This document shows positions 11,907-25,529 of a stretch of DNA of 64,000 nt, in pieces. A program made the position numbers and the translations under genes. This stretch comes from Rhyzopertha dominica (taxonomy: Eukaryota > Arthropoda > Insecta > Coleoptera > Bostrichidae). A model generated the notes under the pieces. That model did no database searches and had not been told where the DNA came from. It was given only the letters and a program-made list of their open reading frames with translations. The DNA lies in assembly GCA_025024175.1 (NCBI GenBank), contig QCXZ01000001.1, forward strand, positions 2,852,001-2,916,000, read 5' to 3'. Positions within the stretch are counted from its first letter, which is position 1; every line of letters starts with the position of its first letter.

Positions 11907-13335
11907 TGAAATTTCAGAGACAGTTTTTTTATTCTTGATTTAATACGAAGATCATGTCATAACTCCTGCACATGTCAAGCCAGCGCTGAAATTATAAAAG
12001 TCTATCATTGGGACATCATGCACTTAGCTATATACATGGGCGTACCCAGCTTTTGGTCTAGGGCGAGGCAAAGCAGGAACGTCCTGTAGAGTATAATTCA
12101 ACATTAATAGAAATAATAAATGTTTATAAGATATAAGTACTTAAGTAATTAATTAAGTATTTATTCCATTAATAATCTTCGTGTATTTTCTGCAAGGTGA
12201 CTTAAAACATCTTCTGTGAAATAAAGGCCCCAATTATTTATATGTTTTCTATGTACACTGATCATACAAAGCCCCTTTTTTATTACTAATTCCGTTATTG
12301 ATGAACTCAGTTAGGTGAGGCACATTCAGTTGCATCGCTCTTGCGTTTAACAAAAGTTGATACATTTTCTTTAGGAGAATAAGATCCGTGATCCACATAA
12401 TGTATATTGATATCATACGAAGTACCAAAGGAACATAAATTTCACCTTAAAGTTCCACTAATAGGAGCACTATTTCTGATTCAGGATTAACTCATATCAA
12501 AGATTAATGCATTAACCGATGCGCTTTTAATACAGTTTGAACTTCTCACACCAGAAGCTTTAGAAATTTAAGCTGGGAGTTCATATGTATAGGTGCTAAA
12601 GATACACTTGTAGTAATTTCTACTCCCCAGGGAAAGAGACTCGATGGATAGCTAATATTTATAAAACTCAGGATGACAAATGCCTCAGCAATATGCGTCA
12701 AGCCAACCTTCTAAGATCGCCAGTGCATTGGTCTCAAAACTTACTTAATATCTTAACCAAATTAAGCTTCATTTAAATAAACTGAAATATATTTAATTGC
12801 ATTTTTAACAACACACCGGGTTTTAATTCATGCTGATAATGTTTTTACTGGTTTCCTAAAACTTATATTAAATAAATTTACTTTCATAAACATGAGTTCG
12901 GACGGATTTTTAGCTTGTTTTTTTTTGTATTAATTGTTAAAATGCATTGTGAATTTAGAATTTAGGTACAAAAGTTAGAATTACCACCGAATATGTGACA
13001 GACAGATTCTGATGTGATTCTATATAACAGTAGTTAGTTGAACAATCTTTATAGGAAAAGGTACAAGGGCTGAACTAAGCAGATATCGTGTTATGACTCA
13101 TCCTGACCAAGATAGTCTTTTGAAGCTATATCCGCCCTGAGACAAGCATTCGTAACAACAAGAATGTTGCAGTTACACTTCAAAACGCACATGGCATCGA
13201 TTAAGCTTGGAAACCACTTGACAACGACTTATTAGAGGTCATTTGCAAGAGTCAAATATGAGTTTTGGATTAAAATTGTGAAATACGCTTGCGTCTTCTT
13301 TGTAGAAAATTTAAATGCATGATTCCAAATGTGTA
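11907..13335. other. AT-rich non-coding DNA
   Basis: No gene recognised. A GGGCGTACCCAGC string near 12048 resembles the ends of some DNA transposons, but I find no partner end. Confidence 0.45.
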
Positions 13336-13339
13336 GACG

Positions 13340-13690
13340 AGATATGAAAAACAGTGGCGTAATCTTTTTATATGACAACGCTTGATCGCTTAAAACAGTG
13401 TCAGTGCGAAAAGAACTGCTGTGAAATTCTCCCATATCCCCCATGCAGTCCTGACATGAGTCCTCTAGATTTCGTTGTGTTCCGCCAGTGGAAAGGAGAA
13501 TTTCGTGATGTTGGATTGAAAGAATAAAGGCCCTGCAACATCTAGAGAAAAATGACGTATATAACGACAATGCATTACTGCCGAAGCGTTGGCAACCTGT
13601 TTTGGATATGCAATGGGATTACATTGAAGGACTTTATTGCAATATTTGAAAATATACGTTTCACTTGCATGCTGTGTTTTTGTGTGGACG
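13340..13690 (+). pseudogene. Decayed Tc1/mariner transposase C-terminus
   Basis: Three frames together show the C-terminal half of a Tc1/mariner enzyme. VIFLYDNA (about 13357-13380) is the second catalytic Asp region. ILPYPPCSPDMSPLDF (about 13425-13475) carries the third Asp. LLPKRWQPVLDMQWDYIEG (about 13573-13629) is the conserved C-terminal block. Stops and at least two frameshifts separate them. The subfamily differs from the copies at 3032 and 32870 and is closer in style to maT-like or other insect mariners. Confidence 0.68.
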
Positions 13691-14745
13691 AATTTTGGCA
13701 TGACCCTCATATAAAGAAGCTTAGGGGAATATTATAATTCTAGCCGTGTATTAATTGGAATAGATGATTATCGTAATAGATGGTACAATTCATAGGCAAC
13801 GCCTTAAATTTAGCCAAGGTAATAAACGAGCCGTTTCAGCGGACACTGACTTCTTAATTGCATTCTTATTAATTTTTTGCGCACTACTGGTAAATGGTAA
13901 AACGAGTTTAACACTGCAGTTAACATTGTCTTTCCAAATTAGCAACGATTCGCAACGGACATTGCGCAAAATTTGTTTGGACCGAAGCTATTCTTTTCGA
14001 ACATATTATACCGCAATTAGACCCTAATTGGTCTAGAATTTCGTAGACGATACCGTATTTCGAACATACGCTGCTAGCGACGGCACAAAAAACGGCTAGG
14101 CAATAAACAATTATGGTGTTGCAAAACTTTCAATTTATAAATCGCCATTTCACAGCGGGGCAGCCGTGCAACATATTATTGACGGCAGGAATAATGATAT
14201 TGCCCTCTGAATGGTGTATCCTCCGTGCAGAAGGTAATTAAATTGTAATTACATGCCCACGCACGGACGGTGATGTAAAGATATAATTGTTAACGAGTGC
14301 TTGTACTTGTATTCATGTATCAGAAGCGCTGGTTATATTCTTGTTTTTTGAATCAGGGCGTCCGCATTGTATAGTTTAAAACATTATTATAAAGTCAACA
14401 GGTATTGTTAAATTTTTGTATACTAGGCAGTACTTATCCACAAGATCAGTGCAGTACATTTTTCTCGTACACATTACTATAATAAACCTTACCGAGGGAG
14501 ACTTAAAACTACCGACTGTTTCACGAATTTTGCAACCGACTGTCATTTTTGGGTAGAATTTCACACGATTGATAGAACTAAGGTGTCTAAAAACACATCA
14601 AACCTAGATACTTTTATCCCAATGCTAGAGTTAGAGTTACTTAGACTTCATTTTTTACTTCGTTTGTGTTTTGAGTATAACCATACCATTTTGCGTTATG
14701 TTATGCTATTCAGTTCTAACATTGCGCGGGAGCTGTAGTCAAATT
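13691..14745. other. Non-coding DNA
   Basis: Nothing recognisable. An 87-codon frame at 13764-14027 starts at an ATG but has no motif, and I do not call it. Confidence 0.4.
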
Positions 14746-14749
14746 GATT

Positions 14750-15000
14750 TATGTAGATCAATGCCATCTTGGCAATAGTCTCCATTGAGATAGCTACATA
14801 GTTTTACCATCTCACCCAGTTCACTACTAATAGATGGCATCGCCACTTAAATTTTCAATTTACAACCCACCCGTTAACTTTGGTGTATAAGCAAAATCAG
14901 TTCTGTGCTATGCTGTCTGCACTAGACCTAACTGCACTGACGAAAGGGTTTCTGTCGCAGCGAGTTGCGGTGCAAACAACACAGCACAGACTTGCCTTTT
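14750..15000 (+). repeat. MITE family copy, diverged
   Basis: From about 14833 the sequence follows the right arm of the palindrome at 57316-57497. It shares GATGGCATCGCCA, a TTTGGTGTATAAGCAAAATC block, GTCTGCACTAGACCTAA and CTGCACTGA, then an ACAACACAGCACAGAC end. It is diverged and probably inactive. Other copies are at 22528-22752, 56964-57494 and 61190-61315. Confidence 0.6.
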
Positions 15001-15321
15001 GTGCTCTTTATTAAAGCAATATTAATTATAGAGTTGTTTACTTCCGGCTTTAAAAAGGCTATCTTTTCTTTGGAATGCTGCATCATGCAGGAACCTGCTC
15101 GTGTGGTTGATAACATTGTATCTTTGATCGGTATCATTTGCCCGAATGTACCTGATAATAAAATGTCAGATTATGAGCACTATTTCTTTCTGTGAAAATA
15201 TGTATGGTTCCAATATTAAAACAAAACAACAACAAAAAATTAAAACATTTGTCTTGTATACCACTGACTGGTATTACTCGATAATAGTAAAAGCTTCCAA
15301 TTCTATTATTCTGAAGCAATC

Positions 15322-15400
15322 TGCATTGTTAAGGGAGTACCACAAACATGCATTCTTGGACCGATTCTGTTTACTTTATATGAATTGTGGCGTAAGTGCG
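15322..15400 (+). pseudogene. Scrap of reverse transcriptase (GVPQ box)
   Basis: An in-frame stretch reads KGVPQTCILGPILFTLYELW, a clear match to the GVPQGSILGPILFxLYI box of non-LTR reverse transcriptases, with GS changed to TC. The neighbouring catalytic boxes are not detectable, so this is a short relic. Confidence 0.6.
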
Positions 15401-17800
15401 TAATGAAACTGTCAGAAACATTAATAAGTGTGATGTAGTTGTCAATAGTGAAATCAAGTTGTCGTCATGTCATGTAGATTATTGCAGCATCGTTTTTTTT
15501 GCACCTTTGTAGTGACGTATTGCACAAAATTGTTGCTTTCGTTTTGTAGATAGTAGATATTAGCAAGAAAACAGGTAACGGCTTTAAAAAGTGAAACAAA
15601 TTTGACAAGTTTATCTAAACTACTTCTAAACCTTGATATCTTTAGACTTTTACTATTATATCTAAGATCAACAGAACACAGTAAGAGTATTTTTTACATG
15701 TTTTATTCTTCGCCGATTAAACGAATAGTTATAATGCTCCCTACCTTGTCAACGGGTTGTTTTGTATATTTCGGTTAGTATCTCATTCTATCAACAGAAA
15801 ACCTTTCATGGCTAAACCAGCCAACAAATAAATAGTTTACAGTATTTTTTCGTGCAGAAAGCCCAAAGGAGAACAAAAAAGATTGCATTTGCCACTTAAT
15901 GATTACTCCTACAGTTTGAGCTTTGGCCAGGTAAAAATTGTTGGTAAATTACCACAGATTTAAAGTATTATAGATTGCTACATATAACATAAAAGCGCCA
16001 TTTTTTGTGATATCCCATACCTCTATTTAAACTCTATTTTTATAATATACGTGATCAAGTTTCCAAATAACCACAAAAACGCCAGTTGTCCAGCAAACAT
16101 GTTAATCTTGTTTCGAACAATCTACAGCCCATCGCAGTTCGTTTGCCCACCAAATCACACGTTTCGTGTTCCAATTTTTAACAACGCAGCTCTGGGCGAG
16201 TAAATCTTATTTATGCAAGTGCGGTATCTAGCAAGGACCGAGTCGAGACCCCTTGAACGGCATTAATGTGATTTAAACGCGTTCCGAGAATGGCAGCCAT
16301 GTAATTATACCTCCATAGGTACAGAAATACCTGCTGGATGACTTTTAACGCAATTTCAAAGTGGCATATCTCTGATATGGGTCGAGGGAAATGCCTTTTG
16401 TTCGGGACCTGCCATCATAACGTGGATACACAGTGCAGCACGGCTACTGTCAGTTGATGCTGAGGCTTAAGGTGGAATGCACGCAGGCATATCGAAGATG
16501 AACTTCATAAGTGAAGATTATGATTATGCTCATTTGTTTACACTGTTGGAGGGGGTAAGAGGTATAATCTCATTCTGCTGCTGGAAGCATTCGCAAAGAA
16601 GCTGTAAAACAATTTATAAAGACTATGTCTCAAAACGTAACGATTCTTATTCATCAGAATGCTACTTCTCTGTTCTTTTGTGTACAGAAAATGATATGTT
16701 AATATGCAAAATATAAGGCGTAAACAAGAAAAAAAACTGATGCAAATGTCAAATACAATTCGCTGTAAAATGCGCTATACTTCGCGGCAGTGGCGCAATA
16801 TTCATATCACAAAATTTTGATGCGTCGCGGTGCTCTGTCGAGTGGTAGTGCATTGATCAATGTCCAGCCAATTCGTTGATGTTCCGAACTTCCAAATTTT
16901 TATTTGAGGCTACTGTCGCTAACAGAGGTTTACAAATCATTAATCGAAAGATATTGATGAAATGTGAACAAACAAATATACTGTGATATAGTAGGGCCTA
17001 AAACTGCAGCTACAGATAATTTTATATATTCATATACCACCAAAAATAGTAAAACATTGACATTATGTTGTCACAGTATCTACTTCCGTACCTCGTCCTG
17101 TCCATCTCTACTTACTATTAACAGACCTCTTAAATGATTCATATTGACCTATTGTTTGAATACTTTCCCATGACTTGCTGTTTTCCTGCAAAAAGGAGGG
17201 AGCGTAGTAAACCAGTCGGCGCAAACAAATTTTTAATCACTCTTAGCTCGAAAAAGCTGCAACACATTAGAAATGACCTTGGGCCGGTAATAATCGCATG
17301 GGTTCTCCGGGCAACTTAAGTTCATCGAACTGTATCATTTCAATGTGAGTTATGTAGAGAGGGATGCAATACCTGTGTGTTGTTTACCCGTACAGAGCAC
17401 CAAGCAAGGGCGATAAAAAGTCGTCTGGTTTAGTGGTCAGGTTCGTTAAACAAGGGTTTGTACATTCCGGCACATAAATAAAGAATTGCTCGGCTTTATG
17501 GCTAAATTTGAGATATCTGGCTGCGCTAGTCTTCGCTATAAAGAACTTCGGCGCATTAGGTATAAAATACTTACCTAAAAACAATTTAATCGAATAAAAT
17601 GTATTTGACGCAGAATGGTATATGTTTTTGCGAACTCAAACAAGGGTATATCAGCAAATGACGTAAAATCATCGTCTAAAGATGAAAAAGAAACATAAAA
17701 AACACAAAAATAATAATATACCACAATGAAAATATTACCTGCACCATAAAACTATAAAAATGAAGCATTTTAAATCAATATGGCAAATCAGTTTGACACA
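15401..17800. other. AT-rich non-coding DNA
   Basis: No gene, RNA or transposon end recognised. Short frames at 16477-16716 and 17134-17319 have no family features. Confidence 0.45.
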
Positions 17801-17802
17801 TA

Positions 17803-17946
17803 GGCCCGGTTGCACAAACGTAGATCTTTAATCCTAGTCTAATCTGCGGTCGTTGCTATAGCAACACCAACCAGAACACCGGATTCATGATGTTGCTAGG
17901 CAACGACTGCGGATTAAGCTTGGATCCATGTTTGTGCAACCGGCCC
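17803..17946. mobile_element. 144-bp MITE with GGCCCGGTTGCACAAA-type inverted ends
   Basis: The left end GGCCCGGTTGCACAAACGTAG and the reverse complement of the right end, GGGCCGGTTGCACAAACATGG, match closely. Homology continues inward through TTAATCC and TGCGGTCGTTGC, so nearly the whole element folds on itself. ATA precedes and follows the element (17800-17802, 17947-17949), consistent with a short target duplication. It encodes nothing, and the mobilising family is not determined. Confidence 0.75.
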
Positions 17947-17984
17947 ATAAAGCGATAAACTTTACATTTTTAATGGTTATGGAA

Positions 17985-18290
17985 CCTCATTTCACATTCT
18001 GCGTCCTCTGTGTTTAGTTTACAATGTACATGAATGATTATTCCATTTTGAAATTGTTAGGACTGATTATAGTATATATTAATCCTGAAAACACCATTGC
18101 AAAAATAGACACATATGAACAATTAGTGAAGTCACACGTCTATGCAACCGCAACTCAGGAATTTCTCCGTTTTGAAAATAACGTTAATTTGTACATAATT
18201 ACATCAAATTAACTGCTTAAAGGTAGGTGATATGCGTTTTACGCTACATTTACTTGACCATCGCGCTATTTTCAAAATGACAAAATGGCC
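17985..18290 (+). repeat. Dispersed repeat, copy A
   Basis: Aligns over about 300 bp, with many substitutions, to 48300-48600. Anchor blocks are ATTATTC.ATTTTGAAA (18039), ATATTAA.CCT.AAAAC (18076), AAGTCACACG and CGC.CTATTTTCA.AA (about 18262). It contains an ATG-started 62-codon frame (18024-18212) that is not conserved in copy B, so I treat it as a repeat rather than a gene. Confidence 0.55.
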
Positions 18291-18373
18291 ATGACATTGT
18301 TAGAAGCTACAACCAGATGACGCCATATTGGTGTACTACTACGACACTCACATAATTCTATTATTCGAACTGA

Positions 18374-18651
18374 CTGGTCGACGAAACGGGAGAATACAAA
18401 AACTATATGGATGCTGCGCGATTTGATGAAAACAGATCACTCCAAGAACGCAAGAACACGCTTCGTTAAATATTGTGGCCAAATATCTAATAAAACCTAA
18501 TGTGGATAACGTGTTACTCGCCTTGTCAAGTACAAGTAATGTAGCCATCGTAAAAACACAGGAGGATGCCTCAAGAATGTATAGAAGCCGCGACTTGATC
18601 AACGTGATTTTGAGCAAGAAGCTAGATGCCTTCCATTTATTTGCGTTGTAG
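18374..18651 (+). pseudogene. Unrecognised broken coding sequence
   Basis: Two plus-strand frames abut. The first is open from 18374 (internal ATG at 18407) to a stop at 18467-18469. The second is open from 18469 to a stop at 18649-18651. Both have the composition of a soluble protein: the first carries FDENRSLQERKNTL, the second VDNVLLALSSTSNVAIVKTQ and SRDLINVILSKKLDAF. A one-base indel near 18467 would explain the break. I do not recognise the family; it could be a host gene remnant, a transposon protein or something acquired. The abrupt change of frame at a natural-looking junction is the main reason for calling it. Confidence 0.4.
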
Positions 18652-18860
18652 ACAGAACAGAGGCTTAAAAAATATTGTTAGAATTGAATTTTTAATGCAG
18701 CAAATGACTTTCAATTTAAAAAAGCTTTTTCAGCATTCACCTGAAAATTTATTAATTTATTATTTGAGTGACTTAATGTGGTCCAATGGCTGATTTTGAT
18801 AATTAATTTCAATATTAAAGTACTCCTTCAATGTTAAGTAAATAACGTTTTTGGTTACAG

Positions 18861-19047
18861 GTTTACAAATTTTGACAGTGTCCTCATTCATTACTTCTTG
18901 GTAATAGGGCAAATAGAAGAAGTGTTAATGGAAAAACTGCGTAACTCGGACGAATATTGCTTGTATTGCTTTGCCTTAATCTTTCGGGTAGAAGTTGTTT
19001 TTGCTGACTTCCTAGAATGCATTCCTAATAAATCTAAAACTGTTTAA
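18861..19047 (+). CDS. Candidate terminal coding exon, unknown protein
   Basis: An acceptor-like TTTTTGGTTACAG ends at 18860. A frame with no upstream ATG then runs 61 codons to TAA at 19045-19047. It includes NFDSVLIHYFLVIGQIEEV and two Cys near EYCLYCF. It would enter in phase after one base. Length and splice signal are weak evidence, and no family is recognised. Confidence 0.25.
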
Positions 19048-21235
19048 TTAGGAAATACTTTATCTCATGAAAGCGTAGATTATCTATAAAAGCTGTCATT
19101 CTGACATTAGTTTACAGAGTTGAAATATAATAACAATACCTGTATTACAAAGAAGCAGTTCGTGGATATTGTGTTTCCGCTCCTGAAATGTTTTAATAAT
19201 TATCAAAGTCTAGAAACCGAAGTTAAACGCGATAACTCCTTGTCTCAATGTATTTTGTACTTAATCCAATTTCTTTATTCTTAATGTATTATAAGCAATT
19301 GTTCCCATGTATACAGCATTATTTATTTAGATCACGCCTTCCTCATTAGCTTTTTAGTAATTATTTCAGTAACATTTAGGTTAAAAGAAATAGAAGAATA
19401 GTGACATATTGCCACAAATCTAGTAAAGTTAATTCCATTACTATATAAAATATTGCAATTCATTTAGAAAGAACGGTTTTTTTTGTTAATTACACAGTGC
19501 TGTTGAATAAAAAGTACTTTAGTCCTTCAACATCAGTTACTTGGTACCTAGATATTTGCTAGACAAAATGAAAAAAAAATGTCAATGCGGTTGCAACCAT
19601 AGTGTCCCATAATGAGCTAGCGCTGCCGCCTCTGCACCACTAATTTCTTACCGTGGAAATTACAATGATGGAATTATTTGTTGGTACTACTGAAAGCTTC
19701 GAGCAGCGTTTCATATTTTTTCACAACCATTCATAATGAACAGCAAAGGGGCAAAAAACAAATGAGTACCGTCTACTAAGCAAAAGTGGGCTGGTTCTAA
19801 CTCATTATTAACTGTTATACCTGCTAAGACTGAATAATTACTATTATAATTTTATGTTAATCTCTTTTCGATTACGGCATGTTTCATATGTGGTAAGCCT
19901 TCGGGCGGGTTTGAGGTGAAATCTTTTAAACGGCTGAGTAATTGGTATTTCCGCTCTTGAATTCGTGGACTGCTTTAAGACATCAGTAATTACACGTATT
20001 ACTCATGCAGCGCTATACATACATACTTGGCCACATTAATGCAAAAATAATGTAATTACGACCGGTTTTCATGGAATCACACCAGTCATCCGTACTACGT
20101 GGTATTTTTGTAGGAGGTGATGTGGTCAAAATACTGCAAGTGAAATATTAGATGTAGCAATTGAAATTGAAATAAATGCTGGATTATTGTGAGCTAAAAC
20201 ATGTTATTTCACTTGTCATTTATAGCAATCTAAGGAATGACTACGTACACATTCACACTTGACAGAATATCATAAGTAGGTAGTACTTCTCTGATTCAGA
20301 GATAGTTGGCTCTGATGACACTGTCAGTTTTTGCTTATGTTCTTATCTGAGAATTCTAGACCCAAAGGTTTCTAGCAACATTTATTAAAGGCCCTGGTGA
20401 AGTTCAAAACAGCCATAACACTCGATTATTGTGCATTTGATAACCATATTTCTTGAATATATTTTTGCTGGTGGATTTTAAGTAACCAGTAAATATACAA
20501 TAAAATAATCAACAGATAATCGGAAATGTATAGTCTAGCAGAGCTCATGGTGATTGCAAATCATCTCATTTTACACTTGTTAGAACAAGAGATCCAGAGA
20601 TCTTGAATATCAGAGATATTCATTATGATATCATATGATGCATCGCCATACTTTAGCGGAAATATAAGAAGGTAGTTGGAAAACTACCCCCACAGCGAAT
20701 CGGACCAGTAGGTCAAATAAATTGCCCATTATCTGGACTGTTTAATTTGGTGCACTTGAAGATGTTGGTTTATTGTAACAAACCAGCAAAACCAAAAGAA
20801 ACTGACAGCTAAAATTACAAGAATGTGTAATAGTTTGAATGTCAATAGATAATCTATTTCGAGGTCTGCACATCAATTTCTCAACGATCATAATTATGTA
20901 TTGACCTAAACTTAAGCATTACTTCTGATTGGACTAACCCTTCAAGGTTATCAGAAATAAAAAAAAATAGCAAAGATGCGATTATGGTCACAAAATTCAA
21001 AATGTTGTCATCCACAGATTCTAAACTCTTTCAATTTCACTGGAGGTGGAGAATTAGGTATGCCAGATTGTAAATTAAGTGATCAGATATTGAGTAATTC
21101 TTTGCCCACTTCTCTATGCATTTTTTAAAATATCATTTTATGCATGTTAAAGAACCATTTTTCAGGTTTGGATATTTGGATTGTTAATCATTTCTTCGTA
21201 CACCTATCGTCGTAAATGACTAAGTTCGGAAAATT
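19048..21235. other. AT-rich non-coding DNA
   Basis: Nothing recognisable in either strand. Confidence 0.5.
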
Positions 21236-21239
21236 GTAG

Positions 21240-22010
21240 CTGTGCAATAATGGCGCCGCTAAAGCCGTACATTTCTTGCAACGCCCTATTAAACGTCATT
21301 ATCCAAAAAACAGAACGCACTAAACCTAACATTCAAAGATAATGAACGAGTCGGCAAACACTGTTTGACCAAATGCGGGTTAATTTGGGCGCAAATCCTA
21401 AAATCTATGAGCACCTGCTGTCCCGAATTAACCGTAGGTACTAACCCACAAAAAATGCACCTAAATTTGCCCTTGAAACTTTTTGTTTCGCCTGTACCAG
21501 ATTTGCTGGTATTTACCGTGTGGACCTCTCCACCACGTCCCAGCGTCTTTCTCTGTCGCACCGGTTGTTCTAGCGGCCCAAGAGTCGAACGGTGTGAACA
21601 TCCCAGGTATTGTACCCCACAAACCCGGTGGTCTTAGATGATAATTGATCGGCAAAGTTACCTTACACATGCGACAATAAGCCTTAGTGACCTCACGAAT
21701 ACGGCCATAAAATCGTAATTTTTTTACTGCACAAGAGGGTAGTAAGTTATGACGCTGACATTTGGTTTATGGGACTTTGTGGCATTTGCTATTTCGCTTC
21801 TTTTGGGGCGCATGTTCCTTTTCCAACGTACAGTGTTTGGAGAAGATTGCCTTTGTGCGCTTCACGGAGAACAAACACTTTCAACCCGTAATCCAATCAC
21901 TTACAGTTTCTTGCTTTGGCAGGTTGCGTCTCGGCCAACGTTGCTGCTTGCCTATGAAGTGTGCTAAGCTTTCATGCTCATTAAACCAGGGTACGTGCTC
22001 ATAAATTAAA
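21240..22010. other. GC-richer block with overlapping open frames on both strands
   Basis: Base composition rises here. A 90-codon frame runs on the plus strand (21365-21637) and a 70-codon frame on the minus strand (21461-21670). The minus frame contains GLWGTIPGMFTPFDSWAART and a following GTAAAT donor-like site. Either could be an exon, but no domain is recognised and open frames are expected in GC-richer DNA. Confidence 0.2.
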
Positions 22011-22527
22011 AACATTTGCCTTATACAACCACACTTGACTGGTTGTTGGCTGTTATTATACCCCAAATTTAAATTTCGCAGCTTTATCTTTCAAACTTAT
22101 TTTACAAGGTGGACTAGTTGTTTTAAACAGGCCTTGAGCGTTTGAATTTCAGCAATATTATCTGTGTTTATCGTTAGCAGAAAAAACTATTAATTTGTGT
22201 TCGACCATAAAAAGCAAATAAACATTTACCAAAAAAATAAGAAAAGATGGTATTAGTCCTTCAAATCTGTCAAAATATATATTATGTCCATCTGTTCAAA
22301 GTATTTTTTGTTTTAGTTTTAATAATTTCCATCGCACTAAGCATGATTTGCTGTTTGGCTAAGTTCTAGAGGCTCGTTGTAGCGGCGTTTTATTTTGTAT
22401 ACCACAAAAAAATTGACGAAACGTTTAAGTTGAATTTATCTCTATAACTAGGAACATGAAATCGAAATATGAAGGTTTTTTTTCCGGTGACTTAAGTATA
22501 AAAAATGAGATCCCTTCACATAAACAG

Positions 22528-22752
22528 ATGCGTGTGTATGCTATACTGTCCGCGCCACAATCAATTATTGCAGTGGTTTACTTATAAGTGGCTAGATGGC
22601 TTTGTGAACATCCCAGATTTTTGTTAAAAGATGGCATCGCTATCTGCATTTTCATTAACATCTCACCATTAGAATCAAACTTCAGTGACAAACCTTCAAT
22701 CAATCTGCGGTTAGTTATTGTACGGACAGCATAGCATGGCATGTATTTTATG
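22528..22752 (+). repeat. MITE family copy with inverted ends
   Basis: The left end (GTGTATGCTATACTGTCCG, about 22532) is the inverted counterpart of the right end (CGGACAGCATAGCATGGCAT, about 22723). The interior GATGGCATCGCTATCTGCATT matches the MITE copies at 14833 and 57316. About 225 bp, non-coding. Confidence 0.6.
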
Positions 22753-25500
22753 TTTCTTTAATGTCATTTTCATTGTCAAAATCATCAAACCAACCTAATT
22801 TTTTACTTGATTTACTTATTTGTGCTTGGACACCATATGTGCTTGTTGGTGGCGATTAATTCTGTTGATGAAATCCTTCTTTGTAATTCTTCTGCATATT
22901 ACTGCATATTTTGGTACTGTAAATTGACGTAAACTCCAGCGGAGAAAAATAATTAGTTAGAAGAGTGATACTGTCAACTTTCCGTGGGATATAAGTTACA
23001 TCCAACTTGTACGTATTTCTTCTAGTAGTCATCTTAAAACAGTAATATCGATTTTATTTCCATTTGGTATGAGCACTAAATTTTTAGCTTAGAAAGTCAT
23101 ACCCATGAAATTAAATCATGCGGTTGAGTATATACCAAAAAATTCCAGAAGAAATTGTGGATGAATTGCACTAAGACGAGTTAACTTAAAAGAAGTTTGT
23201 ATCTAGAAAGAGAAGAACGATTATTAAGTGACTTTTAATGCGACCGCGTAATAACCATCACAAATTTAATTTGTGGCATTTGAACTCGACTAGCTACCAG
23301 AAGAATAATTGAAATAAGGACTTTGCCATGAATATTGCAGCTGTTTGAAAGTGTAAATAACATCTGCTCTCGCCAATTTATTGGGATCGTATAACTAGTT
23401 TTGTCTTTGTTTGAATTCATCAGGTAAAAATGAATGAATTGACCATTGCAGACTCTTATTTTTAAGTTTATTTNGCTACCACCTAAAAGGTATACATTTT
23501 AGTAAAAAGGGATAGAGAAAATTATCTGTTTTTTTTTATTCTCTAGAGATATACCTACCATATTATAGGCATTGATAATATTCGTTAGCATTGGACTTCT
23601 CATCTTATTCATCTTTCGTTTAATACTTCAACGGTAATATGGATAAATACGTTGCAGTACTGGTCGCTTTTTTATCAATGTGCATCAAAATGGACTTCTG
23701 CCTTCTGCCTACCTAGGTTTTAATAGTACTATATTAGCCACACACATGCACGCTATTACGAACAACATATTTTGCTAATGGTAGCCTGCCTTGCTTACAC
23801 GGCAGACAATTTGCAATACATAATTCATTTGCTGACATCTCGGCAATTAAAACACGAAATTGACCGTGTAAGCGTGGTACATTAACGTTAGAAGACATAC
23901 CAACGATACATTTACCGTTCGACCAGAAATAATTATGTGTACGTTTTCTCGCTGCTCTCAAGAACAGATTGTGCTAACGGTACATGGAACATTTGATGCA
24001 AGTCTAATTGTTTTAACAATTACCTAGAGTGCTTTGGAATAACCAGATCATTTGGGAAGTAGTTTGTTGCTTATGGGATTGTAGATATACGTGCATTATC
24101 TGTATACTGCGTAAAGCAATACGGTGTGCATTAGCTACATTCTTGTGAATGATTTGGCAATAATCGCTTCGCTAACACAGAATTTTTGTTAATTTATATC
24201 TTTCCAAGGTTAGGGGTGTATTTGTTATATACGTTCCTTTAGCTATTCATCTTTAATTTTTGGTGCATTGAGTCACTAAGTCAATTGCCTGAATTGAGCA
24301 CTGACGAAATTTAGATCTAAAATCAGATGTGATCGGAATGTACATGATTCTTGTTAAAAAAATGCCTTATGTAATACTTCAGTTAAATGTTTGTAATTAT
24401 ACTGTAAAGCTTCGGACTAAACAATTTCTTGAGTTTTTTAGTAGATTTTAAAGCTCAATCAGTTTTTATTTAATTTTACCAATTCATTGACAAACATTGA
24501 AAAATTCATGGTTACAAGAGTATTTTTTTGTTTACATTTTCGAGCTCGTTCTTAAATTGTGGCTCTAAGTTTCTTCAAAAACTATATGTCAAAACGAAAA
24601 AATGAGCACCTACAGATTTTTTCTTGTAAAATCACCCTTAAAAAAGTGTAGGCCAGAAAAACACGAATATCTCTAAAACCCCTTGATATTTCAATTAAAA
24701 AAATTGTAGATATTTCGACCACACAAAGTTTCATTAAAACTGGATTGCTTTTATATAAATGAAAAACAGAAAACAAGAAAAGTCGATTCCTTACACTTTT
24801 CTTGGAAATTTTGATGTTGTGCTAAAAGGTAAACAAACATTATTTGTTGATTTTTTTCATTATTTATAACCTTGGTATTTGATACCTTTACACCCCCGGG
24901 GACGCTTTTTTTTCCATTTTTATTCGCCCCTTTATCATTTCCACCCACTGATGTTTGGATTTTCCTTTCTCTCTAAATGCAATTTGGTTGAACTATTGGC
25001 TGCTACCTTTAAAGCATGTTAAACATGTAAGCTTGATTTGCTTGCAACTAATTACTTAACTAATTAATTAGCATAATTTTTTTTTGCCAGGCGTGGACAA
25101 GACAAGTTCTGTTTCGGTGGATAATAATAAACGATATATGAAGCATCGCTAAAAACTAGAGCGTGCTGTTACTCTCATGAAAAATCGAATCAGGTTTACC
25201 AAATATCTGTAAAAAGTTCTGGCGTTTGTACAAAAAATGTATCTCATGTGTTATGAAACTATTTCTGCATTTGTAGATTGCTTCGTTATTTTTGCAAATG
25301 ATAACTTGCATCTTCCATACTTTGGAGGATACAATTTTTTCGCTGGAGATATCCTAGCAATGTTTCATTATGTTATACTGTTTTTACAATTGAATGATAC
25401 AAACTTTTATGTTGTCAAAAGTATCGAACTAATTCGGGTGAATATTATCGCCCAATTTTGCAAAAATTTTATCTATGTTCTTGTGACAGAGTTCGCTCTT
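22753..25500. other. AT-rich non-coding DNA
   Basis: No gene called. A 74-codon minus-strand frame at 23734-23961 lies over an imperfect inverted pair (CTTACACGG near 23793, CCGTGTAAG near 23863). An acceptor-like TTTTTTTTTTGCCAG ends near 25091. One N lies at 23474. Confidence 0.4.
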
Positions 25501-25529
25501 CAAGTTTCAGTATGGATTTATATTACGTC

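Noticed and set aside
18348..18617. 89-codon minus-strand open frame
   Set aside because: Lies opposite the plus-strand frames at 18374-18651, whose composition is more protein-like, and it lacks an ATG at its start.
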